From Halarcobacter bivalviorum (GTDB taxonomy: Bacteria > Campylobacterota > Campylobacteria > Campylobacterales > Arcobacteraceae), in NCBI RefSeq assembly GCF_003346815.1, contig NZ_CP031217.1:682001-746000 (forward strand): a DNA stretch of 64,000 bases. The letters are read 5' to 3'. A program made the translations under genes and the position numbers. Position 1 is the stretch's first letter; every line of letters starts with the position of its first letter. Below, piece by piece: positions 36,932 through 45,115 of the stretch. The notes under the pieces were generated by a model. It had not been told where the DNA came from and did no database searches. It saw only the letters and a program-made list of their open reading frames with translations.

Positions 36932-37959
36932 TTCATATCAGGTTTTGGAGTTTTAGGAGTACTTACCGGTAAAATAGGATAAGATACTTCTGGTTTATCT
37001 CCTGTAAGAGCTTTTAAGAATGTAACAATCTTTTTAGACTCTTTATCTGAAATATTAATTCCAAGTTGAACAGAACCCATTTCTTTTACTGCATCTGCAA
37101 GTGACCAAATAGCTCCATTGTGGAAATATGGTGCAGTCTCTTCAATATTTCTAAGTGTTGGAGTTTTTACCATACCATTTTTATCACCTTGGAAACCACC
37201 TAATGAAGCAAATTTATATTTTTTTGCTACTTGGAATGGTTGCATTGTTCCACCTAAACCAATATCATTGTGGCACGATACACAGCCTTTGTCCACAAAT
37301 AGGTTTAGACCCTCTTTTTCTGCAGGAGTTAAAGCATTTAAATCCCCATGTAAAAAGTCATCAAATCTTGATGGAGTAACTAAAGTTCTTTCAAATACTG
37401 CAATTGTATCTGCAATAAGTTTGAAATCAATTTTTACTTTATCCCCATAAGCACTTTTGAATTCTTCAACATACTCAGGCATAGAAGTAACTCTAGCTAC
37501 AACTAATTCTTTTGGAGCTGCCATTTCTGGTCCAGCTTGGATAGGTCCTTGAGCTTGGTCTTCTAAGTGAGGACTTCTTCCATCCCAAAATTGTACTTTA
37601 TTTAAAACAGAGTTATAAACAGTAGGTGAGTTTAAATGTGCAGGGTTAGCTGTCCATTTATGACCAATAGCAGCAGCTACACCATCTGCTCCACCCATTC
37701 CTAAGTTATGACAAGTATTACATGAAATAAGACCACTTTTTGAAAGTCTTGGTTCAAAGTATAACTTTTTACCTAATTCTACTTTTTTCTCAGTAATTGG
37801 ATTGTTTGGATCATCAACAAGTTTTAAAAGCTCTAATTGGCTTTGAGGAATTGCTTTAATCCCTGATTCTTTAACTTTTTTTAAAAGTTGCATATCGTTA
37901 GCTGCAAATGCACTAACACCTACAAATGCTAAACTTAAAACTACACTAGCTGTTTTCAT
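36928..37959 (-). CDS. Di-haem cytochrome c peroxidase
   Basis: This periplasmic enzyme reduces H2O2 with electrons from cytochrome c. A signal peptide (cut near AFA) precedes two haem c sites: CNTCH (C80-x2-C83-H84) and CVSCH near residue 225. GKKLYFEPRLS, the NSPTVYN segment and a Met near EMGSVQLG fit the CcpA family. The 343-residue length is typical. It has its own promoter region and is not in an operon. The 245 bases upstream are AT-rich and hold no other gene. Confidence 0.95.
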   Translation of the reverse strand: MKTASVVLSLAFVGVSAFAANDMQLLKKVKESGIKAIPQSQLELLKLVDDPNNPITEKKVELGKKLYFEPRLSKSGLISCNTCHNLGMGGADGVAAAIGHKWTANPAHLNSPTVYNSVLNKVQFWDGRSPHLEDQAQGPIQAGPEMAAPKELVVARVTSMPEYVEEFKSAYGDKVKIDFKLIADTIAVFERTLVTPSRFDDFLHGDLNALTPAEKEGLNLFVDKGCVSCHNDIGLGGTMQPFQVAKKYKFASLGGFQGDKNGMVKTPTLRNIEETAPYFHNGAIWSLADAVKEMGSVQLGINISDKESKKIVTFLKALTGDKPEVSYPILPVSTPKTPKPDMN

Positions 37960-38204
37960 ATTTTTCTCCTTTATACTAGATAAATAAAATCATAGGATAA
38001 TTTTTATTAATTGAAAATTAAAGTAAATAAAATATCTTTATTATTGAATAAAATTAATCTCTTATTAAGTTTTGTAATCACTAATGATATTTTTATAAGC
38101 AATCGAAGTATTAATAAAAAGTAACTTAAACTGATACTTTTCTTAATCATGTGACTTGGGTGTGACTGGAAATTGATAGAATAAAATATTAATAAGGAGT
38201 TAAA

Positions 38205-39188
38205 ATGGGTTGGAGAGGAACAGTTAGAAGTATAAATGCAACTATGAATAAAATTGAAAGAGAATCAAGAAAAAGAGAAAGAGAACTAGAAAAAAGAAGA
38301 CAAAACTATGAAAAGATGCAAGAGCTAGAAAGAGCAGCTTTTGAAGTAGAAGAATTTGATAATTATATTGAAAGAATAAAATCTATTCATAAAGAATGTT
38401 CTGCATATATTGATTGGAATGAGATTGTTAATGCAGAGATACCTTTGAAACCAATATTTGATAAAAAAGAAATAATTGCATTAGAAAAAGAGTTAGATAA
38501 TTATAAAGGAACATTTTTTCAAAAGTTGTTTAATTCTGTAGAAAAAAATAAATTAAAATTAAAAGAAAAAATAGCAAGTTTAGAAAAAGAAGAAGAATTA
38601 AAATATCAAAAAAGTCTTAAAGACTATGATTTATTGTTAATAGAAATAGAAAATAATAGGAAAGATGCAAAAAAAATACTTGAAGAAGATGAAACTACAA
38701 TTATTAATATTATAAAAGAATTTTCTCCTTTTGATGAAATTGATAATTTAGGTACAAAAATAAGTTTTAGTTTTATAGATAAAAAGTTACATATAGTAGT
38801 TAATGTATTATCTAATAAGATTATTCCCTTAGAAGTTAAAACATTATTAAAAAGTGGAAAAATATCAATTAAAAAGATGACTAAAAGTAATTATAATGAA
38901 TTATATCAAGATTATGTTTGTAGTGCTGTATTAAGAATTGCAAGAGAAGTGTTTTCATTAATTCCTATAAATGAAATTGTAATTACTGCTAAAGATGAAA
39001 TGTTAGATTCAAAAACAGGATATAAAAATTTAGAAATAATTCTTTCTGCCTTTATTATTAGAAATACAATAGAAAGTTTAAATTTAAATAATATTGACCC
39101 TTCTGATTCAATGCAAAATTTTATTCATAATATGAATTTTAAAAAAACTACTGGATTTTCTTCTGTGAAACAAGTGGTAATTAATTAA
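38205..39188 (+). CDS. Coiled-coil protein of unknown function
   Basis: I do not recognise this 327-residue protein. The start MGWRGTVRSINATMNKIERESRKRERELEKRRQN is strongly basic and helical. Two more coiled-coil stretches follow (about residues 70-130). The C-terminal half looks globular, with alternating strands (KISFSFIDKKLHIVVNVL, EIVITAKDEML) and a helix-rich end. No signal peptide is present, so it is cytosolic. AAGGAG precedes the ATG and a terminator follows at once, so it is a monocistronic gene. Confidence 0.7.
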   Translation: MGWRGTVRSINATMNKIERESRKRERELEKRRQNYEKMQELERAAFEVEEFDNYIERIKSIHKECSAYIDWNEIVNAEIPLKPIFDKKEIIALEKELDNYKGTFFQKLFNSVEKNKLKLKEKIASLEKEEELKYQKSLKDYDLLLIEIENNRKDAKKILEEDETTIINIIKEFSPFDEIDNLGTKISFSFIDKKLHIVVNVLSNKIIPLEVKTLLKSGKISIKKMTKSNYNELYQDYVCSAVLRIAREVFSLIPINEIVITAKDEMLDSKTGYKNLEIILSAFIIRNTIESLNLNNIDPSDSMQNFIHNMNFKKTTGFSSVKQVVIN

Positions 39189-39211
39189 AAGAAGAGCTAT
39201 TCTCTTCTTTT
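39187..39211 (+). terminator. Bidirectional terminator between the coiled-coil gene and xth
   Basis: AAAAGAAGAG pairs with CTCTTCTTTT across a five-base loop. It starts at the coiled-coil stop codon and reaches the convergent xth stop. Confidence 0.85.
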
Positions 39212-40001
39212 ATATCTCTATCTCTAATGCTACAGGGCAATGGTCACTTCCCATTACCTCTGCCATGATATAAGCATTTGAGATGTTTTCTTTTAAATCT
39301 TCACTTACATAGAAGTAGTCAATTCTCCAGCCAACATTATTTGCTCTTGCATTTGCTCTATAACTCCACCAGCTATATGAGTCTTCTATCTCGCCATTTA
39401 TATGTCTAAAAGTATCCACATAACCATGAGCTAAAAATTTATCAATCCATTCTCTCTCCATTGGTAAGAAACCAGAAGTATTTTCATTTGCTTTTGGTCT
39501 TGCTAAGTCTATTGCAGTATGTGCTGTATTTACATCTCCACATACGATGATAGATTTTCCCTCTTTTTTTAGGTTTTCACAATGCTCTAAAAATCTATCA
39601 TAAAACTCCATTTTATATACAAGTCTTTCCTCTTTTGATTGTCCATTTGGAAAGTATACATTAAAGTAAGCAATCTCTTTATTTCCAACTTTAAAGTGAG
39701 CTTCGTTTATTCTTCCTTCATCAAGTATATCTACAGTAGGGCAGTTGCAAGTAAAATGTGGTTTTAAATCTGTGAAAAGTGCAACTCCACTTCTTCCTTT
39801 TATTGCAGAACTTGATACAAGTACATTATCATAGTTTTTATCAAAAATAGTGTTTGGTATTTGTTCAGCTTGGGCTTTAGTTTCTTGTAATCCAAGTATA
39901 TCAATACTTGCGTCATCTACCCATTTTAGGGCTTCTTTTTTATCTACTGCTCTGATTCCGTTTACATTCCATGAAATAAATTTATATCTCTGTTTTGACA
40001 A
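39210..40001 (-). CDS. xth: Exodeoxyribonuclease III / AP endonuclease
   Basis: It cleaves DNA at abasic sites in base excision repair. The catalytic set of the ExoIII/APE1 family is present: WNVNGIR (Asn), LQETKA (Glu), YFPNG (Tyr), GDVNTAH (Asp, Asn) and GSDHCPV (Asp, His). The 263-residue length is normal. It is the last gene of the peroxiredoxin-TetR-xth run, starting 11 bases after tetR. Confidence 0.95.
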   Translation of the reverse strand: MSKQRYKFISWNVNGIRAVDKKEALKWVDDASIDILGLQETKAQAEQIPNTIFDKNYDNVLVSSSAIKGRSGVALFTDLKPHFTCNCPTVDILDEGRINEAHFKVGNKEIAYFNVYFPNGQSKEERLVYKMEFYDRFLEHCENLKKEGKSIIVCGDVNTAHTAIDLARPKANENTSGFLPMEREWIDKFLAHGYVDTFRHINGEIEDSYSWWSYRANARANNVGWRIDYFYVSEDLKENISNAYIMAEVMGSDHCPVALEIEI

Positions 40002-40012
40002 TATTGTTCCTT

Positions 40013-40585
40013 TTATTTTTTTAAGGTATTTAAAAAGATTGTAAGTTGAGTCATGCAGTCTTCAAAGTTTTTTGTATCTTTTGATTTTTTACTCAATAAA
40101 AGAGCTCCTTCAAAAGTAGCAATAATAAAAGTAGCACATTGTTCTAAGTTTATATCATCTTTTATTTGTTGTTTGTTTTGTGCTTTTTTTAAGGCAACTA
40201 TAAATAAGTTTTTCCAGCTGTCTAGTATTTCTTCAAGTAGTTTCGCAAAATCCTCATCTTGGTCAAATGATTCTTGCATTAAGTTTCCAAAGGCGCAACC
40301 ATTTGTTAAATCCCATCTTTTAGTATCTTTTAGACTTGAGATTATTACTGATAAAGTATCATTTTCTTCATCAATCAAAGGTTTCCACTTTCTTTCTATT
40401 CTCTCTTGGTGTTGTTCTTTTACCATGGCTAGTACCATCTCTTTTTTAGAAGAGAAATAGTGGTACATAGCCCCTTTTTTTACTCCTGCACGATTCAAAA
40501 TATTAGATAATGAAGCCCCATTATATCCGCATGTAAATACTTCTTCATATGTTGCTTCAATCAATTTTTCTCTTACAGTACTCAT
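40013..40585 (-). CDS. TetR family transcriptional regulator
   Basis: The N-terminal helix-turn-helix reads FTCGYNGASLSNILNRAGVKKGAMYHYFSSKKEMVLAMV, typical of TetR. The ~130-residue C-terminal ligand domain is generic (two Cys in all), so the inducer cannot be predicted. ATG 40585 was chosen over TTG 40588, as it leaves a better gap after AGAGG. It follows the peroxiredoxin gene by nine bases and probably represses this run through the palindrome at 41271-41284. Confidence 0.9.
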   Translation of the reverse strand: MSTVREKLIEATYEEVFTCGYNGASLSNILNRAGVKKGAMYHYFSSKKEMVLAMVKEQHQERIERKWKPLIDEENDTLSVIISSLKDTKRWDLTNGCAFGNLMQESFDQDEDFAKLLEEILDSWKNLFIVALKKAQNKQQIKDDINLEQCATFIIATFEGALLLSKKSKDTKNFEDCMTQLTIFLNTLKK

Positions 40586-40593
40586 CAAACCTC

Positions 40594-41247
40594 TTATGAA
40601 TTTTTCTGTATTATATCCAATATTGTTTGAGGTTCGCTTCTTTTAGTATAATCTTCATCAATGAAACTATAAATAATCTCTTGATTTTTATTTACAATAT
40701 AAGTAGCAGGCATAGGAAGTTCAAAAGAGTTTTCTTCGTTTGCAGCTTCAATATCTATTCCAAAACTTTTGTAAATAGGTCTTAACTCTTCTGCTAATGA
40801 AAATACTAAACCATACTCTTTAGCTACTTTGTTGTCTTTATCACTTAATACTTCAAATTCTAACTCATTTTTTTCTTTTGTAGTAAGAGATGAATCAGGA
40901 GTTTGTGGTGAAATAGCAATAAGTTTTGCATTTAACTTCTCTAACTCACTGTTGATTGATTGTAAAGCTTGAAGCTCTAAATTACAATATGGGCACCAAA
41001 TACCTCTATAGAAATTAATAACTACAAATTCATTGTTTTCTAAAGCCTCTTTTAGTGAAACAGGTTTATTAACTGCATTTGGTAATTCAAAGTCAATTGC
41101 TTTGTCAGTTACTTTTAGTGCATTTTTAGAAAGACTTAATTTTTTTAAGTTTTCTGTTGCATCTAACATTACTTGCTGAATATCTTGAGGAACTTTTTCT
41201 TTGAAAGCCTCTTGATATTTGTTGATTTCGTCTAATAATCTTGACAT
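40594..41247 (-). CDS. Peroxiredoxin-like (AhpC/TSA) protein
   Basis: Its thioredoxin fold has the peroxidatic region FYRGIWCPYCNLEL with C85 and C88 in a CxxC pair, as in atypical peroxiredoxins. A helical N-terminal extension of about 45 residues precedes the fold, as in the larger AhpC/TSA-like branch. It likely reduces peroxides with thioredoxin-type electron supply. It is first in the run with TetR and xth, linking peroxide removal to DNA repair. Confidence 0.88.
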   Translation of the reverse strand: MSRLLDEINKYQEAFKEKVPQDIQQVMLDATENLKKLSLSKNALKVTDKAIDFELPNAVNKPVSLKEALENNEFVVINFYRGIWCPYCNLELQALQSINSELEKLNAKLIAISPQTPDSSLTTKEKNELEFEVLSDKDNKVAKEYGLVFSLAEELRPIYKSFGIDIEAANEENSFELPMPATYIVNKNQEIIYSFIDEDYTKRSEPQTILDIIQKNS

Positions 41248-41270
41248 GATTTAATCCTTTAAAATAAAAA

Positions 41271-41284
41271 ACCAACCAGTTGGT
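41271..41284 (-). promoter_or_regulatory. Palindromic operator candidate upstream of the peroxiredoxin gene
   Basis: ACCAAC-CA-GTTGGT is a perfect 6+6 inverted repeat with a two-base centre. It lies 24-37 bases upstream of the peroxiredoxin start, where a repressor would block transcription. TetR regulators bind such short palindromes and one is encoded in the same run, so autoregulation is the natural reading. Confidence 0.55.
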
Positions 41285-41336
41285 CTGTTGAAATATTAAC
41301 AAGATTTTTCAATCTTGTCAAGTAGTTTTAAAAAAT

Positions 41337-41567
41337 TTATTTTTCTTGAGTGATAATTGGTTGTTTTGGTTTAGAAGGTTCTGTAGGTTTTTTAATAGTT
41401 AAATCTTGCAAAGAGTTTAACTCTTTTTGATTTGAAAAATGCGATGAATTACCAAGAAGTTTATCTCCTTTTCCTCCATGCATATCGATTTTTCCTTTCT
41501 CTTCTTTGTAATAATCATTTGCAAAAGAAAGACTACATAAAAGAGCTACTAATATACTAAGCTTCAC
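41337..41567 (-). CDS. Small exported protein of unknown function
   Basis: Start GTG 41567 gives a clean signal peptide (KLSILVALLCSLSFA, cut before NDYY) and has AAAAGGA about nine bases before it; the longer frame from 41600 would bury this. The mature protein is about 60 residues, polar, and rich in Lys, Gly and Pro, with GGKGDKLLGNS and a Pro-rich end. No domain is recognised. It overlaps the upstream membrane protein gene by 11 bases and is probably cotranscribed. Confidence 0.6.
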   Translation of the reverse strand: MKLSILVALLCSLSFANDYYKEEKGKIDMHGGKGDKLLGNSSHFSNQKELNSLQDLTIKKPTEPSKPKQPIITQEK

Positions 41568-41814
41568 TTTTTTTCCTTTTAAGATTAGTGTACATACCAT
41601 AAAGTGTAATTAGTATCCAAAATACTTCAATAATAAATGAACCTAAGTTAAAATGCACACATAACGATATGAATAATAATATTGCACCAACTAGGTTTAA
41701 AACCTGATAAGGTAGAGAACTTATAGTATATTTATTAGTTTGAAGTAAAAAATATGCCAATACAACAAAAAGCATTCCTACAAAACCAATAAATTGATAG
41801 ATATCCATTTCCAA
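41557..41814 (-). CDS. Small three-helix membrane protein (CBU_0592-like)
   Basis: This 85-residue protein has three hydrophobic helices (about residues 6-24, 35-52, 58-76), with FVGMLFVVLAYFLLQTNKY followed by a short polar turn. The pattern resembles the CBU_0592 family of small transporter-like proteins of unknown role. The C-terminus is basic (KRKKSE), on the cytosolic side. ATG 41814 or 41808 may be used. Confidence 0.65.
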   Translation of the reverse strand: MEMDIYQFIGFVGMLFVVLAYFLLQTNKYTISSLPYQVLNLVGAILLFISLCVHFNLGSFIIEVFWILITLYGMYTNLKRKKSEA

Positions 41815-41938
41815 AATATTTTACCTTTTATATAATTTTTTATGAAAATGTAATTTTACATATTTAATCTTTGAAGTTCTTTTTTTAGGCATTTTTAAGA
41901 ACAAAATATATAAAATCTAAATTATTAAATTAAGCAAA

Positions 41939-41953
41939 TTCCAAGGCTTGGAA
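41939..41953. promoter_or_regulatory. Perfect palindrome TTCCAAG-G-CTTGGAA
   Basis: Arms of seven bases around one central G stand out as a GC-richer island in an AT-rich gap. It lies 67 bases upstream of the desulfidase-like gene. A nearby AAGCA (41932-41936) can pair with TGCTT (41962-41966). It may be a repressor site or part of a structured leader; no known riboswitch is recognised. Confidence 0.4.
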
Positions 41954-42019
41954 CGACAATCTGCTTCTCTCTTTGTCTAGTGCTTTTTTATAAAAACTGA
42001 AGTTATCAAGGTTTTTTAT

Positions 42020-42574
42020 ATGCACCGTGGAAAAAAAATCATTCTTTTAAGTCATTGTATTTTAAATGTAAACTCAAAGGTTTATGGAATAGGAAATTAT
42101 GAAGGTTCTTTAGAAGAACTGATGATTCCTTTAATCCAAAAAGGTTATGGATTTATTCAACTACCTTGTCCAGAACTTCTCTCATGTGGTCTAAAACGTT
42201 GGGGACAAGTTAAAGACCAATATGAGACACCATATTTTTATAAACATTGTAAAAGCTTACTTGCTCCAATAATTGATCAAGTATTAGATTACAGTAAAAA
42301 TGGGTATAAAATTGTTTCATGTATAGGTATTGATAGAAGTCCTAGTTGTGGTGTTGATATTACCTGTAGAGCTCATAATTGGGGAAGAGAAATAGATGAA
42401 TCTTTTTCTGTTAAAGATGTTACTTCTGCTTTAAACTGGGTAGAAGAAAAGGGTGTCTTTATGGAAGTATTTGAGAAGTTACTTCTTGAAAATGATTTAA
42501 AAATAAATTTTCTTGCAATAGATGAATCTAATCCAAAAGCTTCAGTAGAAAAAATATTAAAGGAACTTGAATGA
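42020..42574 (+). CDS. TudS-related (DUF523-like) putative desulfidase
   Basis: Three cysteines sit where TudS-type thiouracil desulfidases hold a 4Fe-4S cluster: C13 in SHCILN, C50 in PCPE and C110 in RSPSCG. The remainder follows the CD3072 branch of this family rather than classic DUF523. The inferred role is removal of sulfur from a thio-compound. The gene overlaps the amino-acid-type binding protein gene by four bases, so substrate uptake and desulfuration may be linked. AAGG lies eight bases before ATG 42020. Confidence 0.8.
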   Translation: MHRGKKIILLSHCILNVNSKVYGIGNYEGSLEELMIPLIQKGYGFIQLPCPELLSCGLKRWGQVKDQYETPYFYKHCKSLLAPIIDQVLDYSKNGYKIVSCIGIDRSPSCGVDITCRAHNWGREIDESFSVKDVTSALNWVEEKGVFMEVFEKLLLENDLKINFLAIDESNPKASVEKILKELE

Positions 42575-43296
42575 AAAAAATTCTATTAGGAATTATGGTA
42601 CTTTTTGCAATATTTTCTTATGCAAAAGAAGAATTTTTAACTGTAGGATTGTGTGCAGCATATCCTCCTTTTGAATCAAGAGATACAAAAAGTGGGGAAA
42701 TTGTAGGTTTTGATGTTGATTTAGCACATGAAATAGGAAAAATATTAAATAAAAAAGTTGTAATAAAAGATGCTGAATGGCAAGCTTTATTAGGTGGACT
42801 AAAAAACAATCACTATGATATTATTTTAAGTGCTATGAGTAAACAAGAAGCTGGTACAAATAATGTAAATTTATCAAATACTTATTATTTATTAAATGAT
42901 GTGATTGTTGTAAAAAAAGATAACACTTCAATTACTTCTAAAGAAGATTTAAAAGATAAAGTAGTTGGAGTTCAACTTGGAAGTGGAAGTGAACAAGTAG
43001 TTGATAAGTTAGTAGGATTAAAAAAAATATCAAGATATAATTATAATCCTGAAGCTTTCTTAGATTTAAAGCACAATAGAATTGATGCTGTTGTTGTAGG
43101 ATATGCTTATGCAATAAATCAAAAAAACTTTAATAATGAGTATAAGATAGTTGAGAAAATTGCTCCTTCAGAGCTGGTAGTTGTGATGAAAAAAGGGAAA
43201 GACTCTTTAACAAATGATATTAATAAAGCTTTAACTCAATTAAAAGAGAATGGAACTTATGATGAGCTAGTAAAAAAGTGGCTAATAGTTAAATAA
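42571..43296 (+). CDS. Amino-acid-type ABC transporter substrate-binding protein
   Basis: A signal peptide (cut near SYA) precedes a family 3 binding protein of 241 residues. AAYPPFESRD and GEIVGFDVDLAHEIGKIL fit the ligand cleft of the HisJ/cystine-binding group. It shares one base with the permease gene. With the desulfidase beside it, the ligand may be a sulfur-containing amino acid; this is an inference. No ATPase gene follows in this cluster. Confidence 0.92.
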   Translation: MKKILLGIMVLFAIFSYAKEEFLTVGLCAAYPPFESRDTKSGEIVGFDVDLAHEIGKILNKKVVIKDAEWQALLGGLKNNHYDIILSAMSKQEAGTNNVNLSNTYYLLNDVIVVKKDNTSITSKEDLKDKVVGVQLGSGSEQVVDKLVGLKKISRYNYNPEAFLDLKHNRIDAVVVGYAYAINQKNFNNEYKIVEKIAPSELVVVMKKGKDSLTNDINKALTQLKENGTYDELVKKWLIVK

Positions 43297-43946
43297 TGAA
43301 CTTTAGTGCAGTTTTTGATAATTTGGGGTTTCTTTTAGAAGCCTCATGGCTTACTATATATTTATCATTTATCTCTTTTATAATTGCTCTTTTTTTAGGA
43401 GTGGTTGTTGGAACATTAAGAAGCTATAAAATTCATTGGCTTTTAAATTTATTTCTCTCTTCATATATAGAAATTTTTAGAGGAACACCTTTATTAATAC
43501 AACTTTTTTTTATTTACTATGGACTACCACAAGTAGGTATTTCTATGTCAAGTCATGAAGCTGCTATTATAGGGTTATCTTTAAATTTTGGAGCTTATAT
43601 GTCTGAGATTGTTAGAGCAGGGATTCAAGGAGTAGATAAAGGGCAAGCAGAAGCTGCTAAATCTTTAGGTATGAATAACTTGCAAATTCTAGTTTATATT
43701 ATTTATCCTCAAGCTTTAAAATTGAGTTTACCTTCTTTGACAAATACTTATGCTGCAATTTTAAAAGATAGCTCTTTAGTTTCGGTTTTATCTATTACCG
43801 AATTAACAAGAGCAGGGCAGTTAATATATGTAAGAACCTATGAACCTTTTGAAATATATCTTACTCTTGGAGTATTTTATTTTGTAATGACTTATACCAT
43901 ATCAGTTATTTCTAAAAAAATAGAAAAGAGATTAAATTATAATTAA
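43296..43946 (+). CDS. Amino-acid ABC transporter permease (HisMQ family)
   Basis: It has about five membrane helices and the EAA loop EAAKSLGMNNLQILVYIIYPQALKLSLPS, which meets the ATPase. FRGTPLLIQLFF is the HisMQ family signature. The start overlaps the binding-protein stop by one base (TAATG). The expected ATPase subunit gene is absent; instead a terminator and an unrelated permease gene follow. It must use an ATPase from another locus. Confidence 0.93.
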   Translation: MNFSAVFDNLGFLLEASWLTIYLSFISFIIALFLGVVVGTLRSYKIHWLLNLFLSSYIEIFRGTPLLIQLFFIYYGLPQVGISMSSHEAAIIGLSLNFGAYMSEIVRAGIQGVDKGQAEAAKSLGMNNLQILVYIIYPQALKLSLPSLTNTYAAILKDSSLVSVLSITELTRAGQLIYVRTYEPFEIYLTLGVFYFVMTYTISVISKKIEKRLNYN

Positions 43947-43997
43947 TATATAAATAAAATTTAACTACATTTTCTCTTTTTTTATAAGCAACATTTC

Positions 43998-44020
43998 GCT
44001 ATTTTAATAGCTTAATTTTT
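43998..44020 (+). terminator. Terminator of the desulfidase/ABC operon
   Basis: GCTATT-TT-AATAGC followed by TTAATTTTTTT lies 50 bases after the permease stop. It confirms that no ATPase gene is joined to this transcript. Confidence 0.7.
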
Positions 44021-44035
44021 TTATAAAGAGAAGAT

Positions 44036-44752
44036 GTGAATACTGAAATATTATTAGGAATAATCACTTTTCTTACATCTACTATTGCTGGAGTTGTTGG
44101 TCTTGGTGGAGGAATGATACTTATTGCTGTCCTTCCTTCTTTTTTACCTATAAATGCTTTAGTTCCTATTCACGGTTTGACTCAACTAAGTAGTAACTTA
44201 AGTCGTGCAGTATTTGGCTATAAAGATGTAAAAGTAGAAGTGATACCTAAATTTTTGATTGGCTCACTTGCTGGGGTATCTTTTTTTGCTGTTATTTTGT
44301 ATTTTGTTTCATTAACATATATTCCTCTTTTTATAGGAATTTATATTTTGCTTTCTCTCTGGAGTCAAAAATTTAATGACAAAATCAAAAAGTTTGAAAG
44401 CTATTATCTAATTGGTTTTATCCAAAGTGGTTTTTCTATAGTTGTTGGTGCTACTGGACCACTTGCAACTACACTTTTAGTAAAAGATTATAATGATAAA
44501 GATACAGTTGTGGCAACTGCTGCAGCTTTGATGAGTATTACTCATTTACTTAAAGTTTTTGCTTTTATGCTTTTTGGTTTTGTATTTTTTGATTATATTG
44601 GTATCTTAGTTGCCATGATTATAGGAGCAGTTGCTGGAAGTTATGCTGGAACAAAACTAAGAGATAAAATTGATGGTAAAAAATTTATGTTAGCTTTAAA
44701 AATTATTTTATCACTTATGGCTATAAAGCTTGTTATTTTTGTATTTATGTAA
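44036..44752 (+). CDS. TauE/SafE family sulfite/organosulfur exporter-like permease
   Basis: This protein of 238 residues has about eight helices and the family repeat AGVVGLGGGMILIAVLP near the start; the related VVGATGPLA lies in the second half. TauE/SafE proteins move sulfite, sulfoacetate or other organic anions. The start is GTG 44036, because ATG 44034 is followed by a stop. It follows the TudS/ABC operon after a terminator, and its substrate may be linked to sulfur, but this is only by location. The LrgA gene follows after 12 bases. Confidence 0.88.
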   Translation: MNTEILLGIITFLTSTIAGVVGLGGGMILIAVLPSFLPINALVPIHGLTQLSSNLSRAVFGYKDVKVEVIPKFLIGSLAGVSFFAVILYFVSLTYIPLFIGIYILLSLWSQKFNDKIKKFESYYLIGFIQSGFSIVVGATGPLATTLLVKDYNDKDTVVATAAALMSITHLLKVFAFMLFGFVFFDYIGILVAMIIGAVAGSYAGTKLRDKIDGKKFMLALKIILSLMAIKLVIFVFM

Positions 44753-44764
44753 AAAAGAGGACAG

Positions 44765-45115
44765 ATGTTAAAAGGAATTATTACACTAATATTTTTTCAA
44801 TTTATAGGTGAATGTATTGCCAAACTTTTTGATTTATTAGTACCAGGACCAGTTATTGGTATGGTTTTATTACTTATTTTTCTAATTATTAGAAAGGCTA
44901 GTTTTTCAAGTCTTGATAATGCAGTTGCAATTCATTTGAGATATTTACCAATGTTGTTTATTCCCGCTGCAATGGGAATTATTACACAAGTTGATATTAT
45001 CTCAAAAGAGTTTTGGGCTATTACAATTTCATTATTTGCAGGAACAATTATTGCCTTAGCTTTTTGTGCTAAGTTAATGGATTATTTAACCATAAGACAG
45101 GAGAATAAAAAATGA
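44765..45115 (+). CDS. LrgA/CidA family holin-like protein
   Basis: A four-helix, 116-residue protein with VPGPVIGMVLLLIFL and LFIPAAMGI, the conserved LrgA/CidA segments. In Firmicutes these pairs control murein hydrolase export, and in other bacteria and plants they take part in glycolate or pyruvate export. It overlaps lrgB by four bases. It follows the TauE gene closely, so one transcript is likely. Confidence 0.92.
   Translation: MLKGIITLIFFQFIGECIAKLFDLLVPGPVIGMVLLLIFLIIRKASFSSLDNAVAIHLRYLPMLFIPAAMGIITQVDIISKEFWAITISLFAGTIIALAFCAKLMDYLTIRQENKK

Noticed and set aside
37960-38204. Possible small gene or RNA in the 245-base gap before the coiled-coil gene
   Set aside because: Only AT-rich sequence with short frames was seen; no ribosome-binding site, hairpin or tRNA-like fold stood out.
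41568-41600. Longer start for the small exported protein
   Set aside because: It puts eleven polar residues before a clean signal peptide. The GTG at 41567 has AGGA at the right distance.
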